A stretch of DNA of 64,000 nucleotides from Metasolibacillus fluoroglycofenilyticus (GTDB taxonomy: Bacteria; Bacillota; Bacilli; Bacillales_A; Planococcaceae), in assembly GCF_003049645.1 (NCBI RefSeq), contig NZ_PYWK01000001.1, positions 310,001 to 374,000 on the forward strand, written 5' to 3'. The notes below the pieces were generated by a model that had not been told where the DNA came from, searched no databases, and was given only the letters and a program-made list of their open reading frames with translations. Made by a program: the position numbers and the translations under genes. Shown here one piece after another: positions 54,243 to 63,826 of this stretch (position 1 is its first letter; the number at the start of each line of letters is the position of its first letter).

Positions 54243-55273
54243 GCAATCGCTTCTTAACACCAAATCAAAAAAAAATTAGAAAGAAAAACTTGGCTATTTT
54301 AATTACATTAGTTGTACTTATTATCATTACGTTTGTAATTAGTATGAATACAGGAGTAATTAAGCTAACACCGCTAGAGGTTTTCCGAACGTTATTTGGA
54401 CAAGGGGATGCCCAACAGCAACTTATTTTATTTGAATTTAGACTCCCGCGCATTGTTCTCGCTGTATTAGTTGGAATAAGCTTAGCTGTTTCTGGGGCTA
54501 TTTTACAAGGGATTTCAAGAAATGCTTTGGCAGACCCGGGTATTTTAGGTATTAATGCTGGGGCAGGGCTTGCCGTTATGCTGTTTGTTTCCTTTTTTTC
54601 TACAACAAAAGCTGCCCCTGTCTATTTACTACCAGTGCTAGCCTTCATAGGTTCGGGCCTGACCGCCATTGTAATTTATACACTGTCCTATAAACGGCAT
54701 GAGGGAATTACACCAATGCGCTTAATTTTAACGGGTATTGCTGTAGCTGCGGGTATCAGCTCTATGATGATTGTACTGACACTGCGACTAACACCAGAAA
54801 ATTACCAATTTATTGCGACATGGCTAGCAGGAAGTATTTGGGGCTCCAATTGGAAGTTTGTGTTGTCCTTATTGCCTTGGCTCATCGTCCTATTACCATT
54901 TGTTTATTCAAAATCTCGCGTATTAAATGTTCTGAATTTAGGCGAATTAACAGCTGTTGGTCTAGGTGCGTCAATTGAAAAAGAGCGACGCTTATTATTA
55001 GCCGCTTCTGTTGGATTAGCTGGGGCGAGTGTTTCAGTCAGCGGTGGTATTGGATTCGTAGGACTCGTTGCACCACATTTAGCACGCCAGCTTGTAGGGG
55101 CTAAGCATCAGTTTTTACTTCCAGCCGCAGCGTTATTGGGAGGGCTGTTAGTGTTAATGGCAGATACGATTGGTCGTTCTATTTTCGAGCCATCCGAAAT
55201 TCCAGCAGGGATTGTTGTTGCTGTTCTAGGTGCACCGTATTTCCTATACTTACTAGCACATTTAAAGGAATAA
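54239..55273 (+). CDS. Iron-siderophore ABC transporter permease (FecC-type)
   Basis: A 344-residue FecCD-family permease paralogous to its upstream partner: R-L-P-R-I-V-L-A-V-L-V-G, L-Q-G-I-S-R-N-A-L-A-D-P-G, G-F-V-G-L-V-A-P-H-L-A-R. The 4-base overlap and complementary roles indicate a heterodimer channel. It is followed 53 bases later by a flavin reductase gene that may free the iron after import. Confidence 0.93.
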   Translation: MSNRFLTPNQKKIRKKNLAILITLVVLIIITFVISMNTGVIKLTPLEVFRTLFGQGDAQQQLILFEFRLPRIVLAVLVGISLAVSGAILQGISRNALADPGILGINAGAGLAVMLFVSFFSTTKAAPVYLLPVLAFIGSGLTAIVIYTLSYKRHEGITPMRLILTGIAVAAGISSMMIVLTLRLTPENYQFIATWLAGSIWGSNWKFVLSLLPWLIVLLPFVYSKSRVLNVLNLGELTAVGLGASIEKERRLLLAASVGLAGASVSVSGGIGFVGLVAPHLARQLVGAKHQFLLPAAALLGGLLVLMADTIGRSIFEPSEIPAGIVVAVLGAPYFLYLLAHLKE

Positions 55274-55326
55274 AGAGAGTATACGTAGGTCAATTATGAA
55301 TAAAAAAGAAATGGGGAATTAAGCGT

Positions 55327-56373
55327 ATGACAGAGGAAATGTATGATGTAACGATTGTAGGCGGAGGACCAGCAGGGTTATTTACAGCATTTTATAGCGG
55401 GATGCGAGATTTAAAGACGAAGATTATTGAATGTAGTGACCAGCTTGGTGGTCGTCTGTTAATTTTCCCAGAAAAAATGATTTGGGATATTGGTGGCTTG
55501 CCTCCAATTTTAGGCGGGCAATTAATTGAACAATTAATTGAGCAGGCTAAAACATTTGACCCAACAATTGTGCTCAATCAAAAGATTGAAAATTTAGAAA
55601 GACAAGCAGATGGTACTTTTATATTAACATCTGCATCAGGCGAAAAGCATTATTCGAAAACGGTCATTTTAGCTGTTGGCTACGGCGTACTTTCCTTGCA
55701 AAAGCTTGACATAGAAGGGGCAGACAAATACGAAGTAACAAATTTATATTACACGGTACAGGAATTAGAAGGATTCCGTAATAAACGTGTAGTGATTTCT
55801 GGCGGTGGCAATTCGGCTGTCGATTGGGCAAATGAATTAGCCCAAATCGCATCGAGTGTAACGGTCGTGCATCGACGAGACGAGTTTGGTGGGCACGAAA
55901 GAAATGTTGCTTTAATGCGAGAATCGGTAAATGTAAAAACACCATATGAAGTGGCACAATTACATGGAAATGATGATTTAATTCAGGCTGTCTCAATAGC
56001 ACATAAAGAAACAGGAGAGATTGAACGACTTGAAGTAGATGCGGTAATTGTTAGTCATGGCTTAAAATGCGATTATGGAGCACTTGAAAAATGGGGGCTA
56101 CATATTGAGGACAGCAATGCCATTGTTAATGAAAAGCGTGAAACAAATATTGATGGGGTGTTTGGAGCGGGAGATTTTGTCAGCCATCCTAGCAAAGTGC
56201 ATTATATAGCAGGTGCATTTGCTGATGCGATTTTAGCGTTAAATAGCGCAAAATTGTATATGGAGCCAGATGCACCAAAGATGGCGTATGTATCTTCTCA
56301 TAATATTCGTTTCAAGGAGCGCAATAAAAATATCGGTTTAGTGGACAATGATTATCGTGAGGTACGCGGCTAA
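55327..56373 (+). CDS. Ferredoxin/flavodoxin-NADP reductase-like flavoprotein
   Basis: A 348-residue enzyme of the thioredoxin-reductase-like FNR family (YumC/YcgT). FAD loop G-G-G-P-A-G-L-F-T near the N-terminus, NADPH loop [11 protein letters not shown], and F-G-A-G-D-F closing the FAD site. The C-X-X-C redox pair of true thioredoxin reductases is missing, as in FNR. The C-terminal V-S-S-H-N-I-R-F-K extension also fits. As the last gene of the siderophore run it may reduce ferric siderophore through ferredoxin or flavodoxin. AATGGGG-type ribosome site is modest. Confidence 0.9.
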   Translation: MTEEMYDVTIVGGGPAGLFTAFYSGMRDLKTKIIECSDQLGGRLLIFPEKMIWDIGGLPPILGGQLIEQLIEQAKTFDPTIVLNQKIENLERQADGTFILTSASGEKHYSKTVILAVGYGVLSLQKLDIEGADKYEVTNLYYTVQELEGFRNKRVVISGGGNSAVDWANELAQIASSVTVVHRRDEFGGHERNVALMRESVNVKTPYEVAQLHGNDDLIQAVSIAHKETGEIERLEVDAVIVSHGLKCDYGALEKWGLHIEDSNAIVNEKRETNIDGVFGAGDFVSHPSKVHYIAGAFADAILALNSAKLYMEPDAPKMAYVSSHNIRFKERNKNIGLVDNDYREVRG

Positions 56374-56383
56374 AATTTTTTTC

Positions 56384-56413
56384 TTGAAAAAAATAAAGAG
56401 GCTATGTTATACT
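56384..56413 (+). promoter_or_regulatory. rpmE promoter
   Basis: TTGAAA (56384-56389), 18-base spacer, TATACT (56408-56413). The leader of about 100 bases before rpmE could hold an L31 control site; I cannot define one. Confidence 0.6.
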
Positions 56414-56521
56414 TTCAAAGTATGCAACGTGCACATATGAAGCTGACATATTCGGGCTTTGTAAGGTGCAGTTCGATTATACTCTGTTCCAGATGGTTCA
56501 GGGCGAGAGGAGAAAACGAAT

Positions 56522-56725
56522 ATGAAACAAGGAATCCATCCAGATTACAAAACTGCAACAGTAACTTGCTCTTGCGGTAACACATTCCAAACTGGTTCTG
56601 TAAAAGAATCAATCGTTGTCGAGTTCTGTAACGAATGTCACCCATTCTATACAGGTCGTCAAAAATTCGCGTCTGCTGACGGACGTGTGGATCGTTTCAA
56701 CAAAAAATACGGTCTTAACAAATAA
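56522..56725 (+). CDS. rpmE: Ribosomal protein L31, zinc type
   Basis: A 67-residue large-subunit protein. Four cysteines at 16, 18, 36 and 39 (C-S-C and C-N-E-C) form the zinc ribbon, so this is the zinc-containing RpmE and not the zinc-free RpmE2/YtiA form used under zinc shortage. A GAGAGGAG site precedes the ATG. It restores the conserved order (rho)-rpmE-tdk-prfA after the iron island. Confidence 0.97.
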   Translation: MKQGIHPDYKTATVTCSCGNTFQTGSVKESIVVEFCNECHPFYTGRQKFASADGRVDRFNKKYGLNK

Positions 56726-56732
56726 TAATTTT

Positions 56733-56770
56733 AAAATGCCTGCCAGGTTTCCGACTGGCAGGCATTTTTT
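56733..56770 (+). terminator. rpmE terminator
   Basis: AATGCCTGCCAG pairs with CTGGCAGGCATT over an 8-base loop, followed by TTTT. Confidence 0.92.
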
Positions 56771-56791
56771 GAGGAATAAATGGAGGCAAAA

Positions 56792-57364
56792 ATGGCGCAA
56801 TTATTTTTTAAGCATGGTGCGATGAACAGTGGTAAGTCGATTGAAATTTTAAAAGTAGCCCATAATTATGAAGAGCAAAACAAGCCCGTTCTTATTTTTA
56901 CTTCAGGTATCGACACGAGGGATGAAGTAGGTGTGGTATCAAGCCGTATTGGTCTTCGTCGTCCTGCAATTGCTGTGTTTGATGATACAAATATTTTTGA
57001 ATATGTAAAAAATCATGAAGAAAAGCCATATTGTATATTAATTGACGAAGTACAGTTTTTCTCGAAGGAGCATGTACTCCAATTAACGCAAATAGTCGAT
57101 GAATTAAACATACCAGTAATGGGCTTTGGCTTAAAAAATGACTTCCAAAACGAGCTGTTTGAAGGCAGCCGTTATATGCTCATTTATGCAGATAAAATTG
57201 AGGAAATGAAAACAATTTGCTGGTTCTGTCACAAAAAGGCAACGATGAACCTGCGTGTTGACGAGAATGGCAAGCCAGTGTACACAGGTGACCAAATTTC
57301 AATTGGTGGCAATGACTCATATTATCCTGTATGCAGAAAATGCCATAGCAACCCGCCGCTTTAA
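56792..57364 (+). CDS. tdk: Thymidine kinase
   Basis: A 190-residue type II thymidine kinase for nucleoside salvage. P-loop G-A-M-N-S-G-K-S at residues 9-16, D-E-V-Q-F-F as the Walker B/catalytic region, and two zinc-binding Cys pairs, C-W-F-C and C-R-K-C. The ATG at 56792 is 6 bases from TGGAGG; an ATG at 56780 lies upstream of that site. It follows rpmE as in relatives. Confidence 0.95.
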   Translation: MAQLFFKHGAMNSGKSIEILKVAHNYEEQNKPVLIFTSGIDTRDEVGVVSSRIGLRRPAIAVFDDTNIFEYVKNHEEKPYCILIDEVQFFSKEHVLQLTQIVDELNIPVMGFGLKNDFQNELFEGSRYMLIYADKIEEMKTICWFCHKKATMNLRVDENGKPVYTGDQISIGGNDSYYPVCRKCHSNPPL

Positions 57365-57422
57365 AAATGTAGCAAGCATTTAAAAATTTCTTTATACTCA
57401 ATTTAAGTAAATTATACAAGCG

Positions 57423-57705
57423 TGTTGATTATGTAAAAATTGTCTATTGATTAATATGTTTTATAGAGAGAAGCATTTTATTATTAGGCATGCACTCGTT
57501 GATTGAAGTGGAGGGGGCGACTCCATCGGGAGAAAGTATAGGGAGGCTAAACCCGCCGCGTCCTGCGGCAATGCCTCCATGACCAACATCCTGTTGGCCT
57601 CGAGCTGAAATAAATTAGTTGAAGCCGCACCCCGAGGAAAGCGTCCTCCGCAACGAAAATCAACGAATTATTAGGTATTTTCTATAAAGTAAAGGATGAT
57701 CAACA
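57423..57705. repeat. Inverted-repeat (MITE-like) element, copy 2
   Basis: A 283-base element with ends TGTTGATTATGTAAAA and, inverted, TGTTGATCATCCTTTA. The interior has CACTCGTTGATTGAAGTGG, GAGGGGGCGACTCC, GACCAACATCCTGTTGG and AAATAAATTAGTTGAAGCCG, and the inner ends GTTGATTGAAGTGGAGG / CCTCCGCAACGAAAATCAAC form a nested inverted repeat. It fills the tdk-prfA gap and resembles an element seen widely in Bacillaceae genomes. No transposase is encoded. Confidence 0.82.
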
Positions 57706-57751
57706 CATCCGGAAATTATAGTTAAAATTATATACAGAGGTGAAAAGTATT

Positions 57752-58828
57752 ATGTTTGATCGTCTACAAGCTGTTGAAGATCGTTATGAAAGATTAAATG
57801 AATTATTAAGTGATCCAGATGTAGTGAGTGATAGTAAAAAGCTACGTGAATATTCAAAGGAACAATCAGATATTCAAGAAATGGTTGAAGTGTATCGTGA
57901 ATATAAAGCTGTGAAGGAACAGCTTGCAGATACGCGTGAAATGCTAGAACTTGAAAAAGACCAAGATATGCTAGAAATGGTGAAGGAAGAATTTCATGAG
58001 TTAAACGACCAAATTCCTTCATTAGAAGAGCGTCTACGCATTTTGCTAATTCCAAAAGACCCGAACGATTCGAAAAACGTTATTATGGAAATTCGCGGAG
58101 CTGCGGGTGGAGATGAGGCGAATATTTTTGCGGGGGATTTATTCCGCATGTATTCGCGTTATGCAGAGACGCAGGGTTGGAAAATTGAAATTATGGAGGC
58201 GACACCGAATGCAATGGGCGGTTATAAAGAGGTTATCTTTATGATTAACGGTCAAGGCGCATACTCTAAATTCAAATATGAAAATGGTGCACACCGAGTT
58301 CAGCGCGTACCTGCTACAGAGTCGCAAGGGCGTATTCATACATCGACAGCAACAGTTGCTTGTTTGCCAGAAGTAGAAGAGGTAGATGTAGACATTCATG
58401 AAAAGGATATTCGTGTGGATACATTTGCATCATCTGGTGCAGGGGGGCAATCAGTTAACACGACGATGTCTGCTGTTCGTATGACGCATATTCCAACAGG
58501 TGTCGTTGTATCGATGCAGGATGAGCGTTCACAAATCAAAAACCGCGAAAAGGCAATGAAAATTTTACGTGCGCGTGTGGCAGATATGTATATGCAAGAA
58601 GCTCAAGCTGAAGTGGATGCAACACGTAAATCGGCGGTAGGTACAGGTGACCGTTCGGAGCGAATTCGCACGTATAACTATCCACAAAATCGTGTCACAG
58701 ACCATCGAATTGGCTTAACAATTCAAAAACTCGACCAAATCATTGAAGGCAAGTTAGATGAAGTGATTGACGCACTTATTTTAGAAGAACAAGCATCTAA
58801 ATTAGCAAGATTAAATGAAGATGCATAA
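57752..58828 (+). CDS. prfA: Peptide chain release factor 1
   Basis: A 358-residue release factor for UAA and UAG. The codon-recognition P-A-T motif (R-V-P-A-T-E-S) and the peptidyl-hydrolysis G-G-Q motif (S-G-A-G-G-Q-S-V-N) are intact. The ATG at 57752 is 9 bases from AGAGGTG; the in-frame GTG at 57740 is part of that site. Its last codons overlap prmC by 14 bases, coupling the factor to the enzyme that methylates its GGQ. Confidence 0.97.
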   Translation: MFDRLQAVEDRYERLNELLSDPDVVSDSKKLREYSKEQSDIQEMVEVYREYKAVKEQLADTREMLELEKDQDMLEMVKEEFHELNDQIPSLEERLRILLIPKDPNDSKNVIMEIRGAAGGDEANIFAGDLFRMYSRYAETQGWKIEIMEATPNAMGGYKEVIFMINGQGAYSKFKYENGAHRVQRVPATESQGRIHTSTATVACLPEVEEVDVDIHEKDIRVDTFASSGAGGQSVNTTMSAVRMTHIPTGVVVSMQDERSQIKNREKAMKILRARVADMYMQEAQAEVDATRKSAVGTGDRSERIRTYNYPQNRVTDHRIGLTIQKLDQIIEGKLDEVIDALILEEQASKLARLNEDA

Positions 58829-59678
58829 CTCAGTATTCGAAGTCCTGCAACGGGCTTCTTCTTTTTTAAGTGCCAATGGTCGAGAGGAAACAGCAGCACG
58901 ATTGCTAATGCAGCACGTGCTGCAAATAAATTATTCGGATTTAATGTTACAAATGCAGGAGCAAATGTCTAATGAGCAAATAGCTACTCTTGAAGACATG
59001 CTGCAAAGGCATGCGGAAGGAGTACCCGTACAATATATTACAGGTGTCGAGGAATTTTATGGACGCCCATTTCAAGTAGATGAATCCGTTCTAATTCCCC
59101 GTCCTGAAACAGAAGAATTAATCGTCGGCGCAATAACGCGTATAGAAAAATTATTTGGCAAAGATGCGGCGATTCAATTGGCGGATATTGGTACAGGCAG
59201 CGGGGCAATTGCTATAACAATGAAGCTTGAATGCCCGAATGTAGCTGTTACGGCAACGGATATTTCGCAAGATGCGCTTGCAACAGCCGAGCAAAATGCT
59301 ATGCAACTGCAAGCAGCAATTGATTTTCGCTTAGGCGATTTAACAGAACCAATTGCACAGCAAAAATGGGATGTTATTTTAAGTAATCCTCCTTACATCG
59401 CTTATCATGAGGCGAAGGAAATGTCTGATATTGTACTAGAACATGAGCCGCACACAGCACTTTTTGCGGACGAGGATGGATTATTTTTATATCGCAAGCT
59501 AGCTGAGCAGTTGCCGGCTTTGATGAGACAACCAGCATTAATTGGTGTGGAAATTGGCTATATGCAGGGTCGAGCAGTAGCGGCTTTTTTCCAACAACAC
59601 TTCCCACAAGCTACAATTGAAATTGTAAAAGATATTAACAGAAAAGATAGAATTGTTTTTTGTGTAATTGATGAATAA
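58815..59678 (+). CDS. prmC: Release factor glutamine methyltransferase
   Basis: A 287-residue SAM enzyme methylating the GGQ glutamine of release factors. N-terminal helical domain, then the Rossmann fold with [12 protein letters not shown] and the catalytic N-P-P-Y (S-N-P-P-Y-I-A). Also R-P-E-T-E-E-L. Start at 58815 overlaps prfA; ATG at 58821 is an alternative two codons on. Order prfA-prmC is near universal in Firmicutes. Confidence 0.95.
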   Translation: MKMHNSVFEVLQRASSFLSANGREETAARLLMQHVLQINYSDLMLQMQEQMSNEQIATLEDMLQRHAEGVPVQYITGVEEFYGRPFQVDESVLIPRPETEELIVGAITRIEKLFGKDAAIQLADIGTGSGAIAITMKLECPNVAVTATDISQDALATAEQNAMQLQAAIDFRLGDLTEPIAQQKWDVILSNPPYIAYHEAKEMSDIVLEHEPHTALFADEDGLFLYRKLAEQLPALMRQPALIGVEIGYMQGRAVAAFFQQHFPQATIEIVKDINRKDRIVFCVIDE

Positions 59679-59722
59679 AAAAATTCTTCTTTGTCCATCA
59701 TGATAGGCAAGGAGGGATTTTC

Positions 59723-60271
59723 ATGTTAGAAGATTACAATATTGCTAGAAAGCCATTGCCTATTCTTATTATTTTTCGTTATGTTTGTTATGCATTAATT
59801 AGTTATATGTTGTTATTAGCCGTGCCTCATTTTGTGGATTATGGTGAGGGCTGGCATGAGCAAAAGGAAGCAAGTCCGTTATTATTTAGAGTTGTAGCGA
59901 ACAGTAATTTGCAGCAGGACCAGACAGTAAAGGAAGAAATCGTTCAAGCGGCGCTACCGATGTTTGAGCAAATGGCTAGTACACAAGAAACAGAATTAGC
60001 ATTAATTGATTTACAACAGTTACTTGAAAAAAATTATTCACAATATGATGTTCATATCGTTGTTGGGGATAACTTAATTCCACCTAAATATGAATACAAT
60101 ACTTTTTATCCACAAAACTTCTATCAATCTGTCGTCTTAACAATCGGGCAAGCAAGAGGCGACAACTGGTTTTGCTCTGTTTTTCCAAAAACATGTGAAA
60201 AACCTCAGGAAGAGAAGGGAGAAAAGCGTAAATTTGTTATTTATGAGTGGTTAAAAAGAAAATTTTCATAG
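59723..60271 (+). CDS. spoIIR: Stage II sporulation protein R
   Basis: A 182-residue signalling protein made in the forespore and sent across the septum to trigger SpoIIGA and sigma-E in the mother cell. One N-terminal membrane/signal segment (about 17-40), then F-R-V-V-A-N-S-N-L-Q-Q-D-Q typical of SpoIIR, and near the end Q-A-R-G-D-N-W-F-C-S-V-F-P, matching the family G-x-G-x-N-W-W-C-V-x-F-P. It is somewhat short with a basic tail. AAGGAGG-type site precedes the ATG. Neighbours prmC and ywlC are as in B. subtilis. Confidence 0.88.
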   Translation: MLEDYNIARKPLPILIIFRYVCYALISYMLLLAVPHFVDYGEGWHEQKEASPLLFRVVANSNLQQDQTVKEEIVQAALPMFEQMASTQETELALIDLQQLLEKNYSQYDVHIVVGDNLIPPKYEYNTFYPQNFYQSVVLTIGQARGDNWFCSVFPKTCEKPQEEKGEKRKFVIYEWLKRKFS

Positions 60272-60273
60272 TT

Positions 60274-60336
60274 TTACCCACAGATTTAAACAACTTATGC
60301 ACATTAAGTGATAAGTTATCAACAATATGTGAATAA
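60274..60336. promoter_or_regulatory. DnaA-box cluster between spoIIR and ywlC
   Basis: Four 9-mers each one base from TTATCCACA: TTACCCACA (60274-60282, plus), TTATGCACA (60295-60303, plus), TTATCAACA (60316-60324, plus), TTATTCACA (60336-60328, minus). The first three start exactly 21 bases apart, two helical turns. In B. subtilis a DnaA-binding cluster is known in the ywlC region, so this is probably its counterpart. Confidence 0.75.
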
Positions 60337-60372
60337 CTTTTGATAAATAGCGAAATTAAAGGCGGTGATGAT

Positions 60373-61407
60373 ATGGAAACAAAATATTTAATTGTGGATA
60401 ATGTTGTGAATAATAATGACAGTTATACACAAGCTGTGGATTTTTTAAATAATAGCGAAATAGTCGCATTTCCAACTGAAACGGTATATGGACTTGGTGC
60501 TGTAGCAACAGATGAGGTGGCAGTCCAAAAAATATTTGCTGCCAAAGGGCGTCCGTCTGATAATCCTTTAATTGTCCATATTAGTAGCAAGGAACAAGCG
60601 CAAGATTATGTTGTGCATATATCTGAAATAGCACAAAAATGTATGGATGCATTTTGGCCAGGTCCTTTAACACTTATTTTAGAAACAAAGCCGAATGTCT
60701 TTGCAGCGAGTGTCACAGCGGGTCTAACTACAGTTGGTTTACGAATGCCAGACCATCCGGTAGCGCTACGTTTATTACAAGAAATCAATAAGCCCCTAGC
60801 GGCACCAAGTGCTAACAAAAGTGGCAAGCCATCACCGACGAGGGCGGAGCATGTCGCGGAAGATATGACGAATATAATTTCGTGTATTTTAGATGGTGGA
60901 GCAACAGGTGTTGGCTTGGAATCGACGGTGCTCGATGTGACGGTAAATCCACCAGTGATACTACGTCCAGGCGGTGTCACAAAGGAAATGCTAGAGGAAG
61001 TAATCGGGACAGTTATTCAGCCAACTGAGAAGGAACAGGAAAGCCCGGGCACACCGAAAGCACCTGGCATGAAATATACACATTATGCACCGGAGGCTCC
61101 TGTCCTATTAATTGAGCCAAAATTAGAAAGTGTGCAGCAAGCAGTCGAACAACTTCAAGCTACGGGACAGCGTGTTGCACTGTTAGCAGCAGAAAGCTTT
61201 GCTAATAGCAAAGCTAATTATTTCTTTACATACGGTAAGGACGGGGATGTTGAAGCAATGAGTGGCGCACTTTATGATGCGCTTCGTGCATGTGACAAAA
61301 CCGACGCAACGATTATTTTAGCCACAACGACCGCCCGTCTCGGTGTAGGCGTCGCAATTATGAATCGTCTAGAAAAAGCGGCGGGTGGACAATGGTATAA
61401 AAAATAA
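60373..61407 (+). CDS. ywlC: Threonylcarbamoyl-AMP synthase (Sua5/YwlC)
   Basis: A 344-residue enzyme making threonylcarbamoyl-adenylate for the t6A37 modification of ANN-decoding tRNAs. N-terminal YrdC domain: F-P-T-E-T-V-Y-G-L-G, K-G-R-P-S-D-N-P-L-I-V-H, P-G-P-L-T-L-I, A-A-P-S-A-N-K-S-G. A linker with P-G-M-K-Y-T-H-Y-A-P leads to the C-terminal Sua5 domain. The ATG at 60373 follows AGGCGGTG; an in-frame start at 60340 would run into the DnaA-box region. Confidence 0.95.
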   Translation: METKYLIVDNVVNNNDSYTQAVDFLNNSEIVAFPTETVYGLGAVATDEVAVQKIFAAKGRPSDNPLIVHISSKEQAQDYVVHISEIAQKCMDAFWPGPLTLILETKPNVFAASVTAGLTTVGLRMPDHPVALRLLQEINKPLAAPSANKSGKPSPTRAEHVAEDMTNIISCILDGGATGVGLESTVLDVTVNPPVILRPGGVTKEMLEEVIGTVIQPTEKEQESPGTPKAPGMKYTHYAPEAPVLLIEPKLESVQQAVEQLQATGQRVALLAAESFANSKANYFFTYGKDGDVEAMSGALYDALRACDKTDATIILATTTARLGVGVAIMNRLEKAAGGQWYKK

Positions 61408-61409
61408 GT

Positions 61410-61440
61410 AGCTGTCAGGGATTTCCCGACAGCTTTTTTT
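61410..61440 (+). terminator. ywlC terminator
   Basis: AGCTGTCAGGGA pairs with TCCCGACAGCT with one mismatch/bulge, followed by TTTTTTT. Confidence 0.88.
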
Positions 61441-61569
61441 ATTTTCGATAAATTGGGAAGCATGCTAGCAAGCTGATTAGAAATGAGCCATCTTTGTTCA
61501 TTTTTTTCTTTCAGTTCTCTCTGCCTATTCATTGACATAAAATAAAAGCAATGCTTAGGAGGTATGTCA

Positions 61570-62064
61570 TTGCAGGAAGTGATAGTTGGAATTATTTTAG
61601 CGCTGGATGTCGTTGCCCTATATATACTTTTACCAAGCGTTTCACAGCGCTTTTTGCTCTCGATTTGGACAGCTTTATGGCATATGCTTTTTCCGCTTCT
61701 TGGGTTTAAATTAGGAAGCTGGGTTAGTACATTTATGGAGGACTGGGCAGCGTACCTCTCCGCTATCTTATTATTTTGTATTGCACTTCAACTGCTTTTA
61801 TCATCCAGAAATCAACATGTCCCTCAAAAAGCTTTACCAATTTTAGCAATTATGGCGAGCATTGATAGCTTTTCAGCAAGCGTTTCTTTTGGTATGCTAA
61901 ATCTACAAAAGTATTTATTTATTCTTAGCGCTGGAATAGCTACTTTTGCACTATCATACATAGCGCTCATCGTAGCTAAAACGCCCATTTTTAATAGTCA
62001 AATTTTTAAAATAATAGCGGGTGTATTACTATTAGCTATTAGCATGGTAATACTTTTTAATTAA
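61570..62064 (+). CDS. ywlD: MntP-family putative manganese efflux protein (YwlD)
   Basis: A 164-residue membrane protein with about six segments arranged as two repeats. Each repeat carries an acidic motif: A-L-D-V-V-A-L-Y near the start and S-I-D-S-F-S-A-S-V-S in the second half, corresponding to the D-A-x-x-V-S motifs of MntP/YebN manganese exporters. The first motif has V-A in place of the usual S-x-A-V-S, a departure. AGGAGG is 1-2 bases from the ATG at 61564 but 7 from the TTG at 61570, so I prefer the TTG. Transport of manganese is inferred from family. Confidence 0.8.
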   Translation: MQEVIVGIILALDVVALYILLPSVSQRFLLSIWTALWHMLFPLLGFKLGSWVSTFMEDWAAYLSAILLFCIALQLLLSSRNQHVPQKALPILAIMASIDSFSASVSFGMLNLQKYLFILSAGIATFALSYIALIVAKTPIFNSQIFKIIAGVLLLAISMVILFN

Positions 62065-62091
62065 GTATTTTTTGGAAGAGTGGGAGAAAAG

Positions 62092-62541
62092 ATGAATATT
62101 TATTTTGTTTGTACTGGAAATACTTGCAGAAGTCCGATGGCTGAGGCGATTTTGAAGGCAAAGCAGCTTCCGAATATCGAGGTTCGTTCAGCAGGTATTT
62201 ACGCTCTTGAAGGAGGGGAAATGTCGGAAAATGCACAACGAGTTTTAAACAGTGAAAATATCCCTCATGAACATATTTCTCGCCAAGTAACAGTTGAGGA
62301 TATTGAGTGGGCAGACTTAATTTTAACAATGACGACAGTGCACAAGGAGCTGCTCGTTCGTAGTTATGAAGTTGCCATGCAAAAGACCTACACATTGAAA
62401 GAATATGTAACTCCGTACACAGCACCAGACGTATCAGATCCATATGGCGGCGATTTGCATACGTATAAGCAAACATTTTTTGAATTACGACATTTAATAG
62501 AAGAATTAGTGCAAAAACAAGGAGGAGCAAATAGTGAATAG
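62092..62541 (+). CDS. ywlE: Protein-arginine-phosphatase (YwlE-like)
   Basis: A 149-residue low-molecular-weight phosphatase. The active loop C-T-G-N-T-C-R-S is at residues 7-14 (Cys7, Arg13), with Thr11, the residue that marks arginine-phosphate specificity in YwlE, and the general acid in S-D-P-Y (Asp116). It removes phosphate from arginines placed by McsB, reversing the tag for ClpCP degradation. ATG at 62092 has GGGAG 5-6 bases before it. It overlaps the chemoreceptor-like gene by 8 bases. Confidence 0.93.
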   Translation: MNIYFVCTGNTCRSPMAEAILKAKQLPNIEVRSAGIYALEGGEMSENAQRVLNSENIPHEHISRQVTVEDIEWADLILTMTTVHKELLVRSYEVAMQKTYTLKEYVTPYTAPDVSDPYGGDLHTYKQTFFELRHLIEELVQKQGGANSE

Positions 62542-63826
62542 CAAACAAAAACGATTTAATTTACGCAAAAAGCTAATATTATTTGTAGGGGTTTTAGCGA
62601 TTGTTACGTATTCAACTAGCTTTGTATTTATTGAATTTATACATCCGATGTTTTTTGAATCGATAAATGTAAAGATTTTTCAAATAAGTACATACATAGC
62701 GGGGATTACTTGGTCCTGTATTTTAGCAGCGGTTTTTAGTATTATTTTAGTCCGCCCACTACAAGCTTTGGAGCAGGCTGCTTCACGTGTGGCGGAAGGG
62801 AAAATTGGACAAGATGTGACCATGCCGAAAACTAACGATGAAATTCGTTCTGTTGCAGAGGCATTTCAGCATATGTTAGTCAATTTACGTGGCATGGTGG
62901 ATAGTATTGAAAATAATTACCGCATTACGAATTCAACAATTAATGAATTATCCGATTTAACAAAAGCTTCATCGCACAAAGCAAACGATGTAGCTAAAAC
63001 GGTAGGGCAGATTTCTGAAGGGGCTCAAACTTCAGCCGTTTCTGTGCAAGAAATGGCAGAGGCCTTGGTCGATGTTCGTCAGTTGGCATTAGATGTCAAT
63101 GGACACGCAACAAACTCGGCTGACGGGTCAAAGCAAATGCTTAATAATTTAGAAACAACAAAAACAGCTATTCAAAGTCTTGTAACGAGCATACAGCAAA
63201 TTGCGCAAGGGAATGAGGAAGCTTTAGCTAATATTCATGAGTTAGAAAAAAATGCGGAGCAAATTGAGCAAATAATCGGATTAGTTGGAGATATTGCTGC
63301 ACAAACAAACTTGCTAGCATTAAATGCCTCAATTGAAGCAGCGAGAGCAGGAGAGCATGGAAAAGGGTTTGCCGTTGTAGCGGAGGAAGTTCGTATTTTA
63401 GCAGATGAAAGTGCAAAGGCTGTGCAAGGTATCACTACAATCATTCAAGCGATGCAGCAAAATGTTGAACTTGTTGTGAAACAAATGAACGGTCAAGTTG
63501 CGTTTGCGGTGCAAGAATCGACGCGCGTATCTGAAACAACAGCGACTGTTGATGGTATGGTAAGCAATGTAGAGGAAGTTGCGCACGCAGTTGTAGACAT
63601 TTCCTCGTTAACGAAGCAACAGCTTAGCGGAATAGAGCTAACGGCACAGCAATCTCAGGAGGTAGCTGCAATCGCAGAAGAAACGTCTGCTGGTGCACAG
63701 GAAGTCCGTGTGATTACAGAGGAACAGGCATTTGAAATTGAGCAAACACAAAATCTATGTGAAAATCTTCAGCAACAATCAAATGAGCTATATAATGTTA
63801 TATCCCAATTTGATCGCTCAAAATAG
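62534..63826 (+). CDS. Methyl-accepting chemotaxis-type protein with minimal external domain
   Basis: A 430-residue membrane signal transducer. Two membrane segments (about 14-36 and 50-72) are separated by only a short outer stretch, so there is no external ligand domain. A HAMP segment ([14 protein letters not shown]) follows, then a long coiled coil with the signalling hairpin tip [21 protein letters not shown]. It should signal through CheA/CheW, sensing membrane or cytoplasmic state. GTG start; the overlap with ywlE suggests one transcript. After the stop (63827-64000) I see only AT-rich sequence. Confidence 0.9.
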   Translation: MNSKQKRFNLRKKLILFVGVLAIVTYSTSFVFIEFIHPMFFESINVKIFQISTYIAGITWSCILAAVFSIILVRPLQALEQAASRVAEGKIGQDVTMPKTNDEIRSVAEAFQHMLVNLRGMVDSIENNYRITNSTINELSDLTKASSHKANDVAKTVGQISEGAQTSAVSVQEMAEALVDVRQLALDVNGHATNSADGSKQMLNNLETTKTAIQSLVTSIQQIAQGNEEALANIHELEKNAEQIEQIIGLVGDIAAQTNLLALNASIEAARAGEHGKGFAVVAEEVRILADESAKAVQGITTIIQAMQQNVELVVKQMNGQVAFAVQESTRVSETTATVDGMVSNVEEVAHAVVDISSLTKQQLSGIELTAQQSQEVAAIAEETSAGAQEVRVITEEQAFEIEQTQNLCENLQQQSNELYNVISQFDRSK

